From a virus: 51,709 nucleotides of DNA. This document shows positions 28,584 through 37,802 of the stretch, one piece after another (the stretch's first letter is position 1; each line of letters begins with the position of its first letter). The translations under genes and the position numbers were made by a program. Under the pieces are notes generated by a model. That model was not told where the DNA came from, made no database searches, and saw nothing but the letters and a program-made list of their open reading frames with translations. The DNA lies in IMG/VR virus record IMGVR_UViG_3300032360_001373, positions 1 to 51,709 of that record. One strand, 5' to 3'.

Positions 28584-31500
28584 GCTAACATCCTAAAGTT
28601 ATGCCTAATTGATCGAGTGCTGAAACCCCACTCAGGGCTGTATTCTAGCTTAGCAAGATACGGGTGGTTTGTCAAGAGTGTATCTCTATCTTTATTAACT
28701 CCCCAACACCTTACTCGTGTCATGTTGTTTGAATCATCGATGACCTCAACAATCCAATAATCTTTTCCATTCTTTGTCTTCTTTGGAATAATCTTCCTCG
28801 GGATAAACCATACCAACTGAAGCTCGGCGTCGTAGTCTGAAATCCTAGGGATAAACTTGCTCTCCAACTTCTCTGTGAGGGCAGCATCCATGACTAAGCT
28901 CATCGGATAGACTCCTGTAAGATCGACGAGGTATTGAATCTTTTCCTCATCCTCGAACTCTCCCTCTGGACTATACTTTTCTAAATTTTCCAGAAATTTC
29001 TTTTCATTCTTTGGGCGGTCTACAACGCAGGTTGACCAGAAGTGCTTCAAGCCAGTGAAACGATCGTCTACTAGACAGTTGAGGGTCTGAGACCTACACA
29101 ACACGTCTAGAGCTTTCTTGTTGAGCTTACTGTAGGTGATTCCTTCATTAAACAGAAACTCTTCCACCGTATTGAAGGGCCGGTTGCTCAAGATCTGGTT
29201 GATGGCTGACTCTCCCAATCCCTTAATAGAAGTTAAGGGTTGAATCAAAGTCTTACCATCTGCTGAGATCTCCCAGACCGTTCCTGACGTGTTAATGTTC
29301 AAGGGCTCAATCGCAAAGCCCAATGACTTCGCAATGTTAATTGCCTTCTCTTTCCGTGCCTCAGGCTCTTTGTCTAGGAACGCAGCTACCCACTCGGAGG
29401 GGTAGTGATTCAGTAACCACGCACACTGGAAAGATAGAATTGAATATGAAACTGCGTGTGATTTATTAAAACCATAGCCAGAGAAATACTCAAAGGTGTC
29501 CCACAAGTGGGTTGCTGCAGAGCGGGCGATGCCCTTCTCTGTACAGCCTTCAATAAACTTTCCCTTGATCTTATTCTTTTGTTGCTCTACCTCTCCGGTA
29601 CCCTTCTTGGTCAGAAGCTTGCGTAGTTTGTTGCCCTCGTCCAAAGAGATATCCTTCCCAAGTCGATGAGCTAGCTCAGCGATCTGCTCTTGGAAGATCA
29701 AGAACCCAACAGTTTCTTCTGTCACGTCCTTCACCTCCTGACTCGGATACTCTACTTCGTCAGGGTTTAACTTTGCCTTCACATATTGTTTGTCCACGTT
29801 CGCACTGAGCGGTCCGGGACGATAGATGGAGGTGATAGCAGCTAAGTCAATGATATTGTTTGGTTTCGCCCTCACACAGAACTTCTGTGCCCCTTCCTCG
29901 GTGAACTGAAAGATGCCGGCCCACTTCCCCTTGTGGAATACATTCTTGTAAACAGAAGGTTCATCGAGATTAATAACATCCGGATGAAGATTCTCATTAT
30001 AGTACTTCTGAATATCTTCGAACGTCGGCTCAGGAATTCCCTTGTGACGCTTTAAGATGTGAGAGATTGCTCCCTCGATCATCCTCAGCGATGCCAGCCC
30101 CAAGATATCAAACTTGATGAACCCTAGCGGCTCCAGATGTCGAACGTGCTGACCTTCGGTCCACGGCGTCTGTGTCACACCCCCACTGTTAACTAAGGGC
30201 ATACACTCGTCCAGATTCTCCGCAATCACCACACCTCCTGCATGGCGGCTACATGAGCGCACCTGACCATACAGGCTGTTGACGTGGGTCTCAATTTGAG
30301 GATATTTAGCCAGAAAGGCTTGCAGAGTTGGGCTGTAAGCCATTACTTCATCAAAGGTAGGTGCATACACCCCTGCCTTGATACCGTGCGCCTTCTTGGC
30401 TGTGGGGGTCGCCTCTGCCATCATCCGGCCGGTGACCGTGTTTACCTCACTGAAAGGCACGTCATAGAACTTGGAAATGTCCTTAATTAAACTTCGGAGC
30501 TGCAAAGTATTCCAGTTAGAGATCGGAACCACTGAGTTCTGTCCCCACTCTTCAATGAGGTGCTCCTTCATTTCCATGGGCTCTGAAACATCATAGTCGA
30601 TGTCAGGGTAATCCGTGGCGTCCTTACGCAGGAACCTCTCGAACTGAAGCCCGTACTTAATTGGATCAACTTGAGTAATCCCCAACACATATGCTGTGAG
30701 CGCTCCGGCTGCTGACCCTCGACCGGGGCCGACAAGCTGACGGTCTGTTGCCTTATCGGAGATTGCTTTCATGGTCAAGAAATACTTTGAGAACCCTCGA
30801 TCGTTAATGACGTTCACCTCTTCCTTAAGGCGCGCCACGTAATCGTCGTCGTTACCAAGACCCAGTTGCTTGAGCCCTTCGACACAGAGCCCGGCTAGAG
30901 CTTGTGGGGCAGTCTTCCCATCTGGAACGACAAAGGATGGGAGCTTGACCGACGTGTCAGGCAAGAAGCTCTCAATCCGATTGTGTGCGATATCGTGTGT
31001 TCGTTCAATACTTTGACGTACAACGTCGTCATCGTATGTTACGTTCATGAGATTGCTGTAAGATTTATAAGCCTCCCACATCTGGTCGCCAGACTTGGGG
31101 AACAATTCGTAACCTACTTCTTCCAGAGAGGAGGGTAGCTCGTTCGACATCCATCCTGGCCGTGAGGATTTTCCGATCCAACCAAGGCGTCGATAAAGCT
31201 CTCGATCTTTCCAAGCTTCACGAGTAGGGAAATGGCTATCCGCAGTAGAAATGAGTTCAAAATCATACTCCCTTGATAGCTGAATAATCAGCTTGTTGAT
31301 TTCATGTTGTTCTGGAATGTTGTTCCACTGAAGCTCGCCAAACCAGCGGTCTCCAAAAGTCCTTATCATCTTATCGGTGGTCTCGCGCATGGAATTGAGA
31401 ACTGCCTCTTGACCGTCATCGCGGTGCTTCCAATAGGAACTCCCGTAGATACCCCCGATGCACGCACTGGAAGCGATGATTCCTTCCCCGTGCTTTCTAA

Positions 31501-31996
31501 ACATGCTGTGATCAATGCGAGGAAAACGATAGAAGTTATCTCCGCGGAAAGAAGTCGAGACCATCTTAAAAAGATTAGACAAGCCCTTTTGGTTCTGAGC
31601 TAGCAAGATGACATGGTGCCGGCGATTGAGGATGTTCTTGATCTTCTTCCTTGAGACATCTTCGTCTTCAACAACGGTCTTGCCCTTGTCAATCTTCTTC
31701 TTTTCTTCCTTGGCCTCAAGATAGTCCTGCTTCCAGTTAGCAACCGAAGGAATGAAGTAAGCCTCGATCCCAAAGATGGGCTTAAACTCCTTCCCCTCCT
31801 TCTGCATCTTCTTGAATGCTTCAACTTGATATGCTAGCCCATTCATATTCCCGTGGTCAGTGATCGCCATAGCGTCACCTCCAGCTTCCCAGACAGCATC
31901 CATATGATCTGCTGGGTAACCCATTCCATCAAAGACGGAAAAGGTTGTGTGGGAATGAAAATTTACAAACGGAACTTCTGACTTCTTTCTGCTCAA
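28580..31996 (-). CDS. dnaE: DNA polymerase III alpha-type (family C, DnaE-like) (1138 aa)
   Basis: TTG start with AAAGGA. The PHP domain opens the protein (FHSHTTFSVFDGM, AITDHGNMNG), with its metal His/Asp residues mostly kept. The palm begins near 425 (GPGRGSAAGALTAY) and holds the catalytic PDIDYDVSEP near 463. Then come IYRPGPLSANV, FLIFQEQIAELA, GYGFNKSHAVSY near 845, and a C-terminal OB-like part (IVEVIDDSNNMTRVRCWGV). Full-length replicative polymerase. No separate DnaQ exonuclease is in the window, so the PHP site may proofread. A family A polymerase is also present at 49195. Confidence 0.96.
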   Translation of the reverse strand: MSRKKSEVPFVNFHSHTTFSVFDGMGYPADHMDAVWEAGGDAMAITDHGNMNGLAYQVEAFKKMQKEGKEFKPIFGIEAYFIPSVANWKQDYLEAKEEKKKIDKGKTVVEDEDVSRKKIKNILNRRHHVILLAQNQKGLSNLFKMVSTSFRGDNFYRFPRIDHSMFRKHGEGIIASSACIGGIYGSSYWKHRDDGQEAVLNSMRETTDKMIRTFGDRWFGELQWNNIPEQHEINKLIIQLSREYDFELISTADSHFPTREAWKDRELYRRLGWIGKSSRPGWMSNELPSSLEEVGYELFPKSGDQMWEAYKSYSNLMNVTYDDDVVRQSIERTHDIAHNRIESFLPDTSVKLPSFVVPDGKTAPQALAGLCVEGLKQLGLGNDDDYVARLKEEVNVINDRGFSKYFLTMKAISDKATDRQLVGPGRGSAAGALTAYVLGITQVDPIKYGLQFERFLRKDATDYPDIDYDVSEPMEMKEHLIEEWGQNSVVPISNWNTLQLRSLIKDISKFYDVPFSEVNTVTGRMMAEATPTAKKAHGIKAGVYAPTFDEVMAYSPTLQAFLAKYPQIETHVNSLYGQVRSCSRHAGGVVIAENLDECMPLVNSGGVTQTPWTEGQHVRHLEPLGFIKFDILGLASLRMIEGAISHILKRHKGIPEPTFEDIQKYYNENLHPDVINLDEPSVYKNVFHKGKWAGIFQFTEEGAQKFCVRAKPNNIIDLAAITSIYRPGPLSANVDKQYVKAKLNPDEVEYPSQEVKDVTEETVGFLIFQEQIAELAHRLGKDISLDEGNKLRKLLTKKGTGEVEQQKNKIKGKFIEGCTEKGIARSAATHLWDTFEYFSGYGFNKSHAVSYSILSFQCAWLLNHYPSEWVAAFLDKEPEARKEKAINIAKSLGFAIEPLNINTSGTVWEISADGKTLIQPLTSIKGLGESAINQILSNRPFNTVEEFLFNEGITYSKLNKKALDVLCRSQTLNCLVDDRFTGLKHFWSTCVVDRPKNEKKFLENLEKYSPEGEFEDEEKIQYLVDLTGVYPMSLVMDAALTEKLESKFIPRISDYDAELQLVWFIPRKIIPKKTKNGKDYWIVEVIDDSNNMTRVRCWGVNKDRDTLLTNHPYLAKLEYSPEWGFSTRSIRHNFRMLA

Positions 31997-32021
31997 TGTT
32001 TTTCCTTTAGCGTACTTGTAA

Positions 32022-32049
32022 AGTATACACTACTGTCAGAGAAAGTCAA
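32022..32049 (-). promoter_or_regulatory. Sigma-70-like promoter of the polymerase operon
   Basis: Minus strand TTGACT (32044-32049), 16-nt spacer, TATACT (32022-32027), about 25 nt leader with AAAGGA before the TTG at 31996. The -35 box overlaps the stop codon of the 58-aa gene. Confidence 0.75.
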
Positions 32050-32222
32050 TATATTTCTTCATATTCATTAATTAAATTTGCTATGTCATGCGCGAACTCG
32101 TTATCAATGTGTGCGTAGTTCTCTTTAAGCGTTAAGAGGTCCTCTACAATATTTTCAAGTAATTCTTTCTTTATGATTTCCACTTCTTCGTGGCGTTCTT
32201 TTGCAAACTCAAGCTCTGTCAT
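32046..32222 (-). CDS. Small acidic helical protein (58 aa)
   Basis: The ATG at 32222 opens a 59-codon frame: MTELEFAKERHEEVEIIKKE and onward to INEYEEIY. It overlaps the end of the gene above by 14 nt and has AGGAGGAAAA just before the start, so it is very likely real. Charged, probably helical throughout. Function unknown. Confidence 0.7.
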   Translation of the reverse strand: MTELEFAKERHEEVEIIKKELLENIVEDLLTLKENYAHIDNEFAHDIANLINEYEEIY

Positions 32223-33090
32223 TTTCCTCCTCCGTGTATGGTATTTTGTTGAATGTCTTTCGTGGTATGCATCGTTTCTTATCTAGCGAGTCCCAGTGAC
32301 AGTTGGAGAGTAGAGAAGTATAATCCTCCCATGTCTCAACTAACTGGGCCCATTTAAGTTCTATGTGTTCGTATTCTTTATATTTAAGCTGGTCAAATGT
32401 TTCTAGCAGCGTGAAGTGTCTTCCCGTGTACCTTTCTTCTAGTGGTAGTTTCTTTCCCTCAAAGAAGGAGTTCTGATTTTTACTCTTGAAGTTCTTCACT
32501 AAATTCTTTAAGTCGTCGCCATCAAACGTAAACGGCAAATACTTACCTGTCTTTATACTATCCCCACCACACGAAAAGTATACCTTTTTTCTGCTAGAAA
32601 TTAAATCTCTATTTTCACGTAATACCTGATAGTCATACACGCCGTACGGAAACGTTACAAAAAACGAATCAGGGCGTGTCCATTTACTAATTTGTGAGGA
32701 GATCTTGTTAGCTGTCGAAGCGCCATGAAGTACCCCCCATGCCATACAGTCTCGCCTATTGATGTCGTCTGGGTGGGTTGGGACGTAGAAAATTGGCACC
32801 TCTTTAATAAGATCATAAAATACCTTACTCTTCTTTCGGTATCTCCAGACAGGATCCGAGGCCCAGTCGCCTAGACGTTTTTTAAGCAATGGCGTCATGT
32901 CGTCGTTGCAGACAATCCAGATAGTCTCACACCCTGCATATACGCAATCCACAATGGCTTTATCAATGAAAGTATAGTCTGGCGCAATGGGCATGAGAGA
33001 ATCGTGCCACTCCATCTGAAACTCAGACTCATAACCAATCAGCGAAACAACTCCAGCCAAATGGAAATACTTACCAGTCGAAATGTCCAC
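32209..33090 (-). CDS. Nucleotidyltransferase-like (GT-A fold) protein (293 aa)
   Basis: The N-terminus KYFHLAGVVSLIGYESEF, MEWHDSLMPIAPDYTFIDKA, and VYAGCETIWIVCNDDMTPLL mirrors the opening of sugar-nucleotidyltransferases (loop, lysine/proline strand, helix, VVC). Later DPVWRYRK, IFYVPTHPDDINRRDCMAWG and FFVTFPYGVYD. The classical GxGxR loop is absent, so activity is unsure. Homologues recur in marine phages near replication genes as far as I remember. It overlaps the gene above by 20 nt. Confidence 0.6.
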   Translation of the reverse strand: MDISTGKYFHLAGVVSLIGYESEFQMEWHDSLMPIAPDYTFIDKAIVDCVYAGCETIWIVCNDDMTPLLKKRLGDWASDPVWRYRKKSKVFYDLIKEVPIFYVPTHPDDINRRDCMAWGVLHGASTANKISSQISKWTRPDSFFVTFPYGVYDYQVLRENRDLISSRKKVYFSCGGDSIKTGKYLPFTFDGDDLKNLVKNFKSKNQNSFFEGKKLPLEERYTGRHFTLLETFDQLKYKEYEHIELKWAQLVETWEDYTSLLSNCHWDSLDKKRCIPRKTFNKIPYTEEENDRA

Positions 33091-33898
33091 TAAACATATC
33101 CTCTTCGCTCGATTTCATGAACCGTACATTTTCTAATTCAGTTTCATACTCTAAATCGAACTTAAACTTTATCTCTCTCTTACTTAGGCTGAGTTTGGGT
33201 TTAGTTCCGTTGTCTCCGCGAATTCCATGCTCTTTCATCAAAGACACCGTTTTTAGACGTGTATATAAATCAGAACTCTCTATTTCGTGAAGGTCTTTTG
33301 GTTCCAAGTGGGAAACTGCCACCAAGTCCTTTCTGTCGTTCGTATTGCCGCAAATGCGTGGTGATTTATAGAAGTAAATCTCTTTTACAAGGTCTTCAGG
33401 TGTTTCCATTAAATCATACGCATGCATTGCGCCTTGGTTAACATCGTACCAATCGTAGACGTCGCATGTAATAGGCACTCTACTGTCGGGGCTCCCTACC
33501 CCAAATACATTCTCATCATCAAAAACAAACAACTCGTCATATTTTATATCAAAGGTTTTAACCTCTTTTAAAACTACACGAAGAATATTATCTTTTAGGC
33601 GCATTCGCGTATTCTGTCCACCGAACGGTGTCTTGCCCTCCAAAGACAAGTAGAAAAGAATGTCCTGCCAAACGCTAGCACGAGAAACTCCCACAGCTTT
33701 ACAGCCGGTGGGCGTCTGTAACACGCGTTCCTCATTCTTCATGTTCAAGAATTCTAAATTGCAATCAGGGCTAAGATAGCTGAACCGGAATGGCTCTTGA
33801 ATGGCGTTTTGAATATACGTTGCATCTTGCATGTACGCGTATATCGCTGATGCCAGATTATTGCCTATAACAAGCTTTTCTACAGCTAATTCGCTCAT
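33071..33898 (-). CDS. Hypothetical protein (275 aa)
   Basis: Mixed alpha/beta protein: AVEKLVIGNNLASAIYAYMQ, RASVWQDILFYLSLEGKTPF, KYDELFVFDDENVFGVG, and LETELENVR-like charged C-terminus. No motif allowed assignment. It overlaps the nucleotidyltransferase-like gene by 20 nt and may share its pathway. Confidence 0.65.
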   Translation of the reverse strand: MSELAVEKLVIGNNLASAIYAYMQDATYIQNAIQEPFRFSYLSPDCNLEFLNMKNEERVLQTPTGCKAVGVSRASVWQDILFYLSLEGKTPFGGQNTRMRLKDNILRVVLKEVKTFDIKYDELFVFDDENVFGVGSPDSRVPITCDVYDWYDVNQGAMHAYDLMETPEDLVKEIYFYKSPRICGNTNDRKDLVAVSHLEPKDLHEIESSDLYTRLKTVSLMKEHGIRGDNGTKPKLSLSKREIKFKFDLEYETELENVRFMKSSEEDMFSGHFDW

Positions 33899-33902
33899 TT
33901 TA

Positions 33903-34376
33903 TTAGTTGCGTAATTCTCTTAATGCCTGCTGCTTCTTTACCTCGCGGCGAAGACGCACTGAACGGGAGAGAACACGTGAAGCGTATTTTTTGGGGGAGG
34001 TTAGTTCTTTACATCGGTAGCCGCCGTTGTAGCCGCATAGTCCTTTGCGGTACCGGCCTCGTCCGTATGTGCGCACCCAAAAGGATAACGTCTTGGCGCC
34101 GAGGGCGATAGAAATTCGGGGATCTTTTAGCTTGGCGCAACTAGTATGGGGACGTGTGTATTTCGGTAAGATCTGCGTAAGTCCGCAGGCTCCAGAACGA
34201 CTCACCACGTGGGGTTTCCAGCGGCTCTCTTCGTGGATTAGAGAAACAAGTATTTCTGGCTTGATCTTGTTCTTTGCACTAGCGTCGACAAGGTGGGCCA
34301 TATGCTTACAGGCAAAGTCTGCGTTAGGCATGTTCATCGCCATCACGGCGGCACATAGTATTTGGGGACTAATCAT
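33903..34376 (-). CDS. Lytic transglycosylase, SLT type (157 aa)
   Basis: N-terminus ISPQILCAAVMAMNMPNADF may be a weak export signal. The SLT core shows LVSLIHEESRWKPHVVS with the catalytic Glu near residue 48, GACGLTQILP, and CGYNGGYRC near 115. The C-terminal part is highly basic. It cleaves the glycan strand of peptidoglycan, for entry or lysis. It overlaps the thyX stop by 8 nt. Confidence 0.87.
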   Translation of the reverse strand: MISPQILCAAVMAMNMPNADFACKHMAHLVDASAKNKIKPEILVSLIHEESRWKPHVVSRSGACGLTQILPKYTRPHTSCAKLKDPRISIALGAKTLSFWVRTYGRGRYRKGLCGYNGGYRCKELTSPKKYASRVLSRSVRLRREVKKQQALRELRN

Positions 34377-35094
34377 TTTTTATATCCCGATACGCTCCGA
34401 CCGTGACGGGCCACAGATCAGTAGCAATTTCTAAGCAGGCTGCTGCAACCCGTTGAATTTCCCACTGTGCATGAGAGTCTAATCGTAAATCAATAAACTT
34501 CAAAATATTGTTTAAATTCACAGTACCATAATATTCTGTATATGAGTTTTGCGGTAGAACACCCCTAGCCTGTTCGCGGCACACGCCGGCGAGGATCATC
34601 TCCTCGTATAATGATAATGAACTCTTATGATGGTTACGAAGTGCCATGCTAGCGGGGGCAGAAATGGTTGTTGCACTTTCAAGATCATAATATGAAAGCA
34701 TGGGATCTACTGCTACCTGAGTTGAAGCCTGCCGGTTTGAAGGGTGCTGTTCACGAAATTCATTAGGCTCGTAAAAGCTCAAATTCTCATCAGTATACCG
34801 ACGACTTATTTCGTTGTAAGACCACGTACGATGGCGATGGTGCTGGGATCTCACGAATAGCGGGACCACGAACCTAAACGTGGCGCCACAGTGCTCAAGA
34901 GTCGAGGTATGGCGGTTTTTAATGAGATACTTGATAAGTTTCTTATCGCGGGCGTCTAACTTTTCCGTGTGCCCTCCGAAAGAAACGCGAGCAGAATTAA
35001 CGACCATTTTATCATCGCCATAGTGTTGAATAAGTTCGACCTTTCCAATCCCATCTCCGTAGAGTTCTATTGAATGGCTTTTCTCACCGCTCAT
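34369..35094 (-). CDS. thyX: Flavin-dependent thymidylate synthase ThyX (241 aa)
   Basis: The ThyX motif is intact: RHRTWSYNEISRRYTDEN near residue 90. Before it comes HTSTLEHCGATFRFVVPLFV, after it CREQARGVLPQNSYTEYYGT (substrate-binding Arg) and the C-terminal LRLDSHAQWEIQ. It methylates dUMP with methylene-THF and FADH2. It overlaps the GroES-like gene by 11 nt and works with dUTPase and dCMP deaminase. Confidence 0.96.
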   Translation of the reverse strand: MSGEKSHSIELYGDGIGKVELIQHYGDDKMVVNSARVSFGGHTEKLDARDKKLIKYLIKNRHTSTLEHCGATFRFVVPLFVRSQHHRHRTWSYNEISRRYTDENLSFYEPNEFREQHPSNRQASTQVAVDPMLSYYDLESATTISAPASMALRNHHKSSLSLYEEMILAGVCREQARGVLPQNSYTEYYGTVNLNNILKFIDLRLDSHAQWEIQRVAAACLEIATDLWPVTVGAYRDIKND

Positions 35095-35368
35095 CTATAA
35101 CTCCGATAATGTGAGCTTCAAGAATAACGTAAAATGTATTATCCAAGACCTCAATCTTTTCTACCATCGAATTCTCGACAACAGCAAGACTGTTGGCTAG
35201 GACATTCCTAGTGCACTCGGGCCCAATACTTACAACACGACACATCTTGAAGCGCGCGCTCTCTGGTTTGTACATGTCGGGCAACAACACACTTGGCTTA
35301 CCCTTCTCTTCCGGCTTGATCTCAATTGGTTCGACCAACAAGTACCTATTAACTGGTTTAAACTTCAT
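35084..35368 (-). CDS. GroES-like co-chaperonin (94 aa)
   Basis: The Cpn10 plan is clear: FKPVNRYLLVEPIE at the start, a loop KPEEKGKPSVLLPD corresponding to the mobile loop that docks on GroEL, then KMCRVVSIGPEC, and a terminal strand ILEAHIIGVID. Length (about 95 aa) is typical. It has AAGGAGA ahead of the ATG. It sits between RNR and ThyX, about 15 kb from groEL; it may cap the phage or host GroEL, as T4 gp31 does for the host one. Confidence 0.82.
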   Translation of the reverse strand: MKFKPVNRYLLVEPIEIKPEEKGKPSVLLPDMYKPESARFKMCRVVSIGPECTRNVLANSLAVVENSMVEKIEVLDNTFYVILEAHIIGVIDER

Positions 35369-35377
35369 CGTGTCTCC

Positions 35378-37801
35378 TTATCCACATTTTGCATAGCCAC
35401 AGTCCTGGCAAGATTGACATCCCTCGACATATACTAGCCCGGTCTCAGATCCACACTCAACACAGTTGTTTGCGCCTCCGACCTTTGTACCATCCTGAAT
35501 ATAGTTTTTCAACATTCGCGCAATACACCTTGAAAAGCTGAACATGTCAGAGTCCTTGTCCTTTTGTAGTTGTTCTACAACAAAATTGATGCTCGCACCG
35601 TGACGCAGTGTCAAAGAAATGACGCGCGTGAAGGCTGAGTGGTTGGGATTATCGAATACCTTTACAATGTCTTTAACAACGAGCATATCATCATCAGCAC
35701 CGACTGTTAAGTCGTATATGGATGGCATCGTTTTGCGGCTCTTTTTCCGCAAGGTACCTTGCTTGTATTTCTTTGGGATCTCGACAAGATCTGATTTGCC
35801 TCCCATAACCTCATATGGGCGGCCGTTGAGGAGCCCTATCAGGATTACCCACTTTTCCCCATGTATGGTGGTGTGGTGAATATCACACTCCAGAAGCTCA
35901 GGGCGTTTTGGAGCGCTATGGACCGGAAATTCGGTATTTTCGGTCTTTTCAGTAATGAGTACTCCAGTGCGAGAGCCATCGACGTATACAGTGACCCCTT
36001 TCAGTCCCTTTTCCCATGCTCTCTTGTAAAGCTCGCCTACAACGCTTGGTTCGGTGCCCTTTGGGAGGTTGATCGTGGAAGAAATGGAGTGATCAATATG
36101 TTTTTGGATCGTGGACTGCACATCAATGCGATTGTTCCAATCAATCTGATCTGAAGTAACAAAGAAACCGGGGATCGTCTGTGTTTCCACCTGACGCATA
36201 AATTCTTCCACATTGTGGTGATAAACCTTATATTCTGTCCATCGGTCTCCTAGCTCATCGACAAAGTCGGCTGTAAGGGCTCCCTCGTTGTGAGAGAGCT
36301 TACGGCGGCGTATATACCAGTTTCTGAAAACGGGCTCTAACCCTGAGCTAGTCTGTGACATAATAGAGACAGAACCAGTCGGTGCGTTCGTTAAGATAGA
36401 AATGTTACGACGACCAAATCTGGAAATTTTGTCCCGAAGAAAATTTGGCAAATTTGAAATATAGGAGTTATTTTGCTCTGTGGGCCAATCAAAAACGGGG
36501 AAGGCTCCTCGTTCCTGGGCTAGCTCCACACTTTCGGCGTAGGCATTGATTTTCAGTGATTCGTAAATCTGATCAATGATGCGTAACGCTCTCGGGGAGT
36601 CGTAAGCATGGTTGAGACACGCGATGGCGTCAGCTAGCCCATGGGTACCCAGTCCAGTGCGGCGTCCCTTGGTGCATGCCCTCAGAAGGTTGTTCCACAA
36701 CTCCTTTTCATCGTCTGTGTCACAACTCTCCATGATCTTATTAAGCTTCTCGATCTCCAACTCCACTAGGTCGTCTGACAATCGCATCGCCTTCTTAACA
36801 ACATCTTTGAACAATTCAAAGTCGAATTCGGCTTCCTCGGTGAACGGCTTCTCCACGAAACTCTTAAGATTAATGGAGATCAGCCGGCACGAGTCGTAAG
36901 CGGACAGAGGGATCTCACCACAAGGATTTGTCGTAAGTGTCTGAAATCCTTCGTCTCGGTAGGCGTCTGCTGGAAGGGTTTTTGTGATATTGTCCCACAT
37001 TAGAAGTCCTGGCTCGGCAGTGTGGGTCGCTGACTCTATAATCTTTTCCCATAACTCTCGGGCTTTAATGGTCTTGGTAAACGCCGGGGTTCGGTTACCA
37101 TTAATCGGATAGCGTAGAACATAGTCGTCATCAGCCTCGACAGCTTCCATAAACTCATCAGTAATCTTCACTGACACGTTAGCGCCTGTGACTTTAGTGA
37201 GGTCATGTTTCATGGTGACGAACCTCTCAACGTCAGGATGACGTACGTCGATGGAGATCATGAGTGCTCCACGGCGGCCGTTTTGTCCAATCATCCGACA
37301 CACGTAAGAATAAAAGTCTGCGAAACTCCATGCTCCGGTGGTGGTGCCCGCTGCATTGTTTACAGGGGCGTTTTCTGGGCGTAAGTTGCTAATATCCAAC
37401 CCAACGCCGCAGCGACGCTTGAATAAGTTAGCCAATTCTTTTCCACTGTCAATAATTGAAGAAACATTGTCACCAGGAGAAGCGACGACAACACAATTAG
37501 ACAAAGATGCATTAACATAATCATTTCCTACTCCGTACATCGGAGATCCTTGAGGTACTATATATTTGAAGTCTTTAAATAGATCATAAATCTCATCATA
37601 CGAGAGACCGTTAGTTTCAAACTTTGTTTCAATCCTTGCAAACTCTTTTGCAAGGCGCTGATGCATGTCGTTGGGAGTCTCCTCCATGAAGTCCCCCGAC
37701 TTATCCCGAAGGGCATATTTAGTCATCCACACGTTCGTAGCAAGTTCGTCACCCCGAAAGTAATCTAACGTTCCCTCTCGTACTAAGTCTTCCGCATACA
37801 T
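35378..37801 (-). CDS. nrdJ: Class II (adenosylcobalamin-dependent) ribonucleotide reductase (807 aa)
   Basis: Core motifs: ASLSNCVVVASPGDN (first redox Cys), GVGLDISNLRPENAPVNNA, TLTTNPCGEIPLSAYDSC (radical-site Cys region), PTGSVSIMSQTSSGLEPVF and GLKGVTVYVDGSRTGVL, followed by a TSCPD-like domain and a C-terminal CxxC pair (CVECGSETG, CQSCQDCGYAKCG). This is the NrdJ layout; no NrdB subunit is needed, but vitamin B12 must come from the host. It makes dNDP or dNTP for phage DNA. Confidence 0.94.
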   Translation of the reverse strand: MYAEDLVREGTLDYFRGDELATNVWMTKYALRDKSGDFMEETPNDMHQRLAKEFARIETKFETNGLSYDEIYDLFKDFKYIVPQGSPMYGVGNDYVNASLSNCVVVASPGDNVSSIIDSGKELANLFKRRCGVGLDISNLRPENAPVNNAAGTTTGAWSFADFYSYVCRMIGQNGRRGALMISIDVRHPDVERFVTMKHDLTKVTGANVSVKITDEFMEAVEADDDYVLRYPINGNRTPAFTKTIKARELWEKIIESATHTAEPGLLMWDNITKTLPADAYRDEGFQTLTTNPCGEIPLSAYDSCRLISINLKSFVEKPFTEEAEFDFELFKDVVKKAMRLSDDLVELEIEKLNKIMESCDTDDEKELWNNLLRACTKGRRTGLGTHGLADAIACLNHAYDSPRALRIIDQIYESLKINAYAESVELAQERGAFPVFDWPTEQNNSYISNLPNFLRDKISRFGRRNISILTNAPTGSVSIMSQTSSGLEPVFRNWYIRRRKLSHNEGALTADFVDELGDRWTEYKVYHHNVEEFMRQVETQTIPGFFVTSDQIDWNNRIDVQSTIQKHIDHSISSTINLPKGTEPSVVGELYKRAWEKGLKGVTVYVDGSRTGVLITEKTENTEFPVHSAPKRPELLECDIHHTTIHGEKWVILIGLLNGRPYEVMGGKSDLVEIPKKYKQGTLRKKSRKTMPSIYDLTVGADDDMLVVKDIVKVFDNPNHSAFTRVISLTLRHGASINFVVEQLQKDKDSDMFSFSRCIARMLKNYIQDGTKVGGANNCVECGSETGLVYVEGCQSCQDCGYAKCG

Positions 37802-37802
37802 T

